From contig CBIFVZ010000059.1 of assembly GCA_966185765.1 (NCBI GenBank), positions 1 to 25,932 on the forward strand: 25,932 nucleotides of DNA, read 5' to 3'. A program made the position numbers and the translations under genes. The notes beneath the pieces are model-generated. The model made no database searches. It had not been told where the DNA came from and was given only the letters and a program-made list of their open reading frames with translations. The DNA comes from CBIFVZ01 sp966185765 (lineage in GTDB: Bacteria; Pseudomonadota; Gammaproteobacteria; Enterobacterales; Enterobacteriaceae). This document shows positions 22,629 through 25,932 of this stretch, piece after piece. The number at the start of each line of letters is the position of its first letter. Positions within the stretch are counted from its first letter, which is position 1.

Positions 22629-23093
22629 TCAGATAATCACGCGCATCAGCAGCATGGCCAGGAAAGCGTTGATAACAGAAATGCCAATCATCAGCGGAAT
22701 GCGCGTGGCACGAGTACCAATGACCCCGAGGATGCGGCCGATGTATTGCACCTGCGAACCCATCAGGTAGATAGCCGGGGCGATGATAGCCAGATGTTCG
22801 CCGGTCAGAATGCCTTTATCAAACAGACCAATTGCCACGCCAATGCCGCCGCCCATCGACATCCAGCCGCCGATAAGGACTGCCGCCGCTTCGCCGGGCA
22901 GGCCGAACAGGCCCATTACCGGGGCAAAAAGCAACCCTAAGCCTTTTAGCGCGCCGGTGATTTCCAGTGCTTTGATGATGATGAACGCCATTACTACATT
23001 GGGCAGGGTGCTGGTGGTAGCGATAGTCCAGCCTTTGCGTGCACCTTCAACGAAGACATCGGTGATGACAGGTTTGGTGGCAGGCTGGCTCAT
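22629..23093 (-). CDS. YjiG-like inner-membrane protein (nucleoside-recognition/gate domain)
   Basis: Polytopic membrane protein of 154 residues, matching E. coli YjiG (153) in length and in segments such as DVFVEGARKGWTIATT, LPNVVMAFIIIKALEITG, GLPGEAAAVL, MSMGGGIGV, PAIYLMGSQVQ and the C-terminal VINA. YjiG and YjiH each carry a gate/nucleoside-recognition-type membrane domain and are thought to act together. Their substrate is unproven, and 'nucleoside recognition' is a domain name rather than a demonstrated activity. The start ATG overlaps the yjiH-like stop by four bases (ATGA). Ten bases separate it from the peptidase gene. This is not the E. coli yjiG locus, so I leave the symbol blank. 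Confidence 0.85.
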   Translation of the reverse strand: MSQPATKPVITDVFVEGARKGWTIATTSTLPNVVMAFIIIKALEITGALKGLGLLFAPVMGLFGLPGEAAAVLIGGWMSMGGGIGVAIGLFDKGILTGEHLAIIAPAIYLMGSQVQYIGRILGVIGTRATRIPLMIGISVINAFLAMLLMRVII

Positions 23094-23800
23094 ACGGCAT
23101 CTCCCTGTGCGTTACGACGGCGGTTAATCTTAAGAATGAGGCGCAGAATGTTGGCACCGACAATTTTCATGATGAACATCACCGCAATGCAGGCACCGAT
23201 AGAGGTGGGCACTGCGGCGCTGCCATCAACCAGTATGAGCGTGAAGAGAATGGCACCAGAGGAGAAGAAGTTGGTAATCATGCCGCCTGCTGAGAACTGG
23301 AACATGCTGAACACATCACGCTCATCCTCGTTAATTTCACCTTCGTCTTTCAGGTTGCGGGTGAGCGATGCGCCTACATCGGTGCTTTGCAGGCTGCCAA
23401 TCATCGCCAGCCCAGCGCTGCCCGGAATGCCCAGTAAAGGGCGCAACAACGGCGTGAGCAGGCGACGCGCTGCTTTTAGCGCACCGTAGTGCTCCAGTAC
23501 GTTAATCATACCCAGTGCGAACATGACCGCCGGGATGAGGCCCAGCGCGAACAGGAAACCGTCCATAGCACCGTGACCACCGGTGCCACGAAATGCACTG
23601 GTTGTAGTGGTTAGCGTGTCGCCATCAAGGCTGGCGCTGCTGACCACACGGCCAAATGCGCCATTAAGTGTGGTGAAGTCGAAGACGCCATACCACTGGT
23701 TGCCGCCTAACATGCCGGAGAAAAAGATAATAGCGAAGCCCAGCGCCAGCCAGGCACCCGGGCCGACACGCTCCGCCAGAGTTGAATCAGGAGTAGTCAT
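23090..23800 (-). CDS. YjiH-like inner-membrane protein (nucleoside-recognition/gate domain)
   Basis: Polytopic membrane protein of 236 residues (E. coli YjiH about 227). About five to six hydrophobic segments are visible, with ALGFAIIFFSGMLGG first. Family-like segments are GFLFALGLIPAVMFALGMINVLEHYGALKAARRLLTPLLRPLLGIPG, SLQSTDVGASLTRNLKDEGEI and FSAGGMITNFFSSGAILFTL. It lies first in a leftward operon with the yjiG-like and M20 peptidase genes. AAAGGA precedes the ATG by about 6 bases. A TGTGA-containing CRP-like sequence lies 115-136 bases upstream. It is likely one half of a two-component transporter with the YjiG-like protein. Confidence 0.85.
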   Translation of the reverse strand: MTTPDSTLAERVGPGAWLALGFAIIFFSGMLGGNQWYGVFDFTTLNGAFGRVVSSASLDGDTLTTTTSAFRGTGGHGAMDGFLFALGLIPAVMFALGMINVLEHYGALKAARRLLTPLLRPLLGIPGSAGLAMIGSLQSTDVGASLTRNLKDEGEINEDERDVFSMFQFSAGGMITNFFSSGAILFTLILVDGSAAVPTSIGACIAVMFIMKIVGANILRLILKINRRRNAQGDAV

Positions 23801-23914
23801 GGATTTCCTTTTAAAAACTGAATAATCATCAGGCGCAACTATTTACGGCAGTCACGGTTCAGGAAAGCTGACTCAGGTCATGTTCTGTGGTGTATCAGAG
23901 TATCGGAAGTGAAA

Positions 23915-23936
23915 AATGTGACCGGTAACACTGTGT
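23915..23936 (-). promoter_or_regulatory. Possible CRP site upstream of the yjiH-like operon
   Basis: AAATGTGACCGGTAACACTGTG has one perfect TGTGA half-site and a degenerate second half (ACACT against TCACA) at the correct 6-base spacing. It lies in the 207-base gap before the operon. A poor -10 (GATACA, reverse strand, 23891-23896) sits where a class II site would put it. Weak evidence. Confidence 0.3.
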
Positions 23937-23955
23937 GATGGGGCGTCTCTCAGGC

Positions 23956-23990
23956 ACAAAAAAATCAGGCCACCCGAAGGTGGCCTGATT
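23956..23990 (-). terminator. Rho-independent terminator of pta
   Basis: AATCAGGCCACC (23963-23974) pairs perfectly with GGTGGCCTGATT (23979-23990) around CGAA. Read leftward from pta, the 12-bp stem is followed by a T tract (23957-23964 region on the reverse strand). Confidence 0.9.
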
Positions 23991-24007
23991 ATTCAACGCT
24001 CGTCAGG

Positions 24008-25932
24008 TTACTGCTGAGTAGCCTGAATGGCGGTAAGGGCGATGGTGTAAACGATGTCGTCTACCAGGGCGCCACGGGACAGGTCATTAACCGGCTTACG
24101 CATACCCTGCAACATCGGCCCGATGGAAATCAGGTCAGCAGAACGCTGCACCGCTTTGTAGGTGGTATTACCGGTGTTCAGATCCGGGAAGATGAACACG
24201 GTAGCGCGACCTGCAACCGGTGAGTTTGGCGCTTTAGATTTAGCAACATCGGCCATGACCGCAGCGTCATACTGCAACGGACCGTCAATAACCAGGTCCG
24301 GACGTTTTTCCTGCGCCAGACGGGTCGCTTCACGCACTTTCTCCACATCGCTGCCCGCACCGGAGGTGCCGGTGGAGTAGGAGAGCATTGCAACGCGCGG
24401 GTCGATACCGAAGGCAATCGCAGAGTCGGCAGACTGAATAGCGATTTCTGCCAGCTGCTCCGCAGTCGGGTCTGGGTTGATGGCGCAGTCGCCGTACACG
24501 TACACCTGCTCAGGCAGCAGCATGAAGAATACGGAAGACACCAGCGAGCTGCCCGGCGCGGTTTTAATCAGCTGCAGCGGCGGACGGATAGTATTGGCGG
24601 TCGTGTGAACCGCACCGGATACCAGACCGTCAACTTCGTCCTGCTCCAGCATCAGTGTGCCGAGTACCACATTGTCCTCAAGTTGCTCACGGGCGACGGT
24701 TTCGGTCATACCCTTGCTCTTACGCAGCTCAACCAGACGTCCAACGTAGCTTTCGCGCACAACTTCCGGGTCGACTATCTCAATACCTGCACCCAACTCA
24801 ACGCCCTGCGCGGCCGCAACACGGTTAATTTCATCCGGGTTACCCAACAGCACGCAGGTGGCGATGCCGCGCTCGGCACAGATGGCCGCTGCTTTCACGG
24901 TACGCGGCTCGTCGCCTTCCGGCAGCACGACACGCTTGCCCGCTTTACGTGCCAGTTCAGTGAGCTGGTAACGGAACGCTGGCGGAGACAGACGGCGGCT
25001 ACGCTCAGAGGCGGCACTCAGGGAATCAATCCAGTCGCTGTCAATAAAGCCAGCTACATATTCCTGCACTTTCTCAACACGCTCGTGGTCATCAACCGGT
25101 ACTTCCAGGTTGAAGCTTTGCAGGCTCAGGGACGTCTGCCAGGTGTTGGTGTTCACCATAAACAGCGGCAGACCGGTCGCAAATGCACGCTCGCACAGCT
25201 TGCTGATGCGCTCGTCCATTTCATAACCACCGGTCAGCAGGATGGCGCCGATCTCAACGCCGTTCATGGCGGCGAGGCAGGCAGCAACCAGGACGTCAGG
25301 GCGGTCAGCAGAGGTCACCAACAGCGAACCCGGGCGGAAGTGCTCCAGCATATGCGGAATGCTGCGTGCACAGAAGGTGACGGATTTCACGCGGCGCGTT
25401 TTGATATCGCCTTCGTTAATGATGGTGGCGTTAAGATGGCGAGCCATGTCGATAGCGCGCGTGGCAATCAGGTCAAAGCTCCACGGCACGGCACCCAGAA
25501 CCGGCAGCGGGCTGGCTGCCTGCAGCTGTTCTGTGCTTATCTTCACGACTTTAGCTTTGCTGGAGTCATCAAAGATCTCAGACAGGTCCGGACGGGTGCG
25601 GCCCTGCTCATCTACCGGTGCATTCAGCTTATTAACGATAACGCCAGTGATGTTGGTATTCTTCGTACCGCCAAAACTGCTGCGAGTTAGTTCAATACGC
25701 TCTTTGAGCTGCTCTGGCGTATCGGTACCCTGAGACATGACGAAGACGATTTCTGCGTTCAGGGTTTTGGCGATTTCAAAATTCAGAGACTGGGCAAACT
25801 GGTGTTTGCGGGTCGGTACCAGACCTTCAACCAGCACCACTTCCGCGTCTTGCGTGTTGGCGTGGTAGTTGGCAATTATCTCTTCCATCAGCACGTCTTT
25901 CTGGTTGCTGGACAGCAGAGACTCAACGTGGC
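24008..25932 (-). CDS. pta: Phosphate acetyltransferase, 5' end cut off
   Basis: Interconverts acetyl-CoA plus phosphate and acetyl phosphate plus CoA in the Pta-AckA overflow/acetate pathway. It is the long enteric form. About 640 codons are visible of an expected ~713. The reading frame continues to the window edge (HVESLLSSNQKD before VLMEEI, E. coli YVEGLLSSNQKD), so the GTG at 25894 is internal and about 73 residues are missing. The order is the N-terminal P-loop-like (CobQ/BioD) domain end with VVLVEGLVPTRKHQF, the DRTGG middle domain (VTSADRPDVL, LLTGGYEMD), and the catalytic PTA_PTB domain from about VVLPEGDEPRTVKAA to the end, with SYSTGTSGAGSDVEKV and FPDLNTGNTTYKAVQR. A strong terminator follows. 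Confidence 0.98.
   Translation of the reverse strand, partial: HVESLLSSNQKDVLMEEIIANYHANTQDAEVVLVEGLVPTRKHQFAQSLNFEIAKTLNAEIVFVMSQGTDTPEQLKERIELTRSSFGGTKNTNITGVIVNKLNAPVDEQGRTRPDLSEIFDDSSKAKVVKISTEQLQAASPLPVLGAVPWSFDLIATRAIDMARHLNATIINEGDIKTRRVKSVTFCARSIPHMLEHFRPGSLLVTSADRPDVLVAACLAAMNGVEIGAILLTGGYEMDERISKLCERAFATGLPLFMVNTNTWQTSLSLQSFNLEVPVDDHERVEKVQEYVAGFIDSDWIDSLSAASERSRRLSPPAFRYQLTELARKAGKRVVLPEGDEPRTVKAAAICAERGIATCVLLGNPDEINRVAAAQGVELGAGIEIVDPEVVRESYVGRLVELRKSKGMTETVAREQLEDNVVLGTLMLEQDEVDGLVSGAVHTTANTIRPPLQLIKTAPGSSLVSSVFFMLLPEQVYVYGDCAINPDPTAEQLAEIAIQSADSAIAFGIDPRVAMLSYSTGTSGAGSDVEKVREATRLAQEKRPDLVIDGPLQYDAAVMADVAKSKAPNSPVAGRATVFIFPDLNTGNTTYKAVQRSADLISIGPMLQGMRKPVNDLSRGALVDDIVYTIALTAIQATQQ

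Noticed and set aside
24605..25690. A 361-codon open frame on the + strand antisense to pta
   Set aside because: It lies wholly inside highly conserved pta. Its composition (many Gln, His, Arg, Val runs) looks like a mirrored coding frame, and I recognise no domain or ribosome-binding site. Similar shadows occur opposite pdxB, usg, purF, hisP and accD.

Overview
This window is a core-chromosome segment from a member of the Enterobacteriaceae. Nearly every gene is a close full-length match to an Escherichia coli/Salmonella counterpart, in the familiar order fabB, yfcJ, flk, pdxB, usg, truA, dedA, accD, folC, dedD, cvpA, purF, ubiX, argT, hisJ, hisQ, hisM, hisP, yfcH, folX, yfcF, yfcE, yfcD and pta. 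It is not E. coli itself: protein divergence is clear, and the yfcC, yfcG and rpnB (yfcI) genes that E. coli carries here are absent. I cannot name the genus from sequence alone. No rRNA, tRNA, CRISPR, prophage or insertion sequence is visible, and no intergenic stretch exceeds 300 bases.

Left part (1-8700): the window opens inside fabB (fatty acid elongation), which ends in a strong terminator. The transporter gene yfcJ converges with flk (flagellar export regulator). Divergent from flk is a compact run, pdxB (pyridoxal phosphate synthesis), usg (a dehydrogenase homologue with a changed active site), truA (tRNA pseudouridine synthase) and dedA (membrane protein), followed by accD (acetyl-CoA carboxylase).

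Middle part (8762-13568): folC and dedD overlap and end at a long terminator hairpin. A near-perfect PurR operator then precedes cvpA-purF. ubiX (prenyl-FMN synthesis) follows.

Amino acid uptake block (13569-17880): argT and hisJ are tandem paralogous periplasmic binding proteins that feed one ABC transporter, HisQMP. Each binding-protein gene has its own GG-N10-GC sigma-54 promoter. The argT-hisJ gap also holds NtrC-type enhancer sequences, so nitrogen limitation is the likely inducer. A perfect 16-bp inverted repeat terminates both hisP and the convergent folX-yfcH unit.

Right part (17888-25932): folX-yfcH runs leftward and yfcF-yfcE-yfcD rightward. Between yfcD and pta, where E. coli has yfcC, lies the one accessory element: a tightly packed three-gene operon encoding YjiH-like and YjiG-like membrane proteins and an M20-family (carboxypeptidase G2-like) metallopeptidase. 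E. coli has an analogous yjiH-yjiG-iadA operon elsewhere, in which the third gene is a different dipeptidase. This replacement is the most interesting feature of an otherwise ordinary window. The window closes inside pta, whose first ~73 codons are missing.
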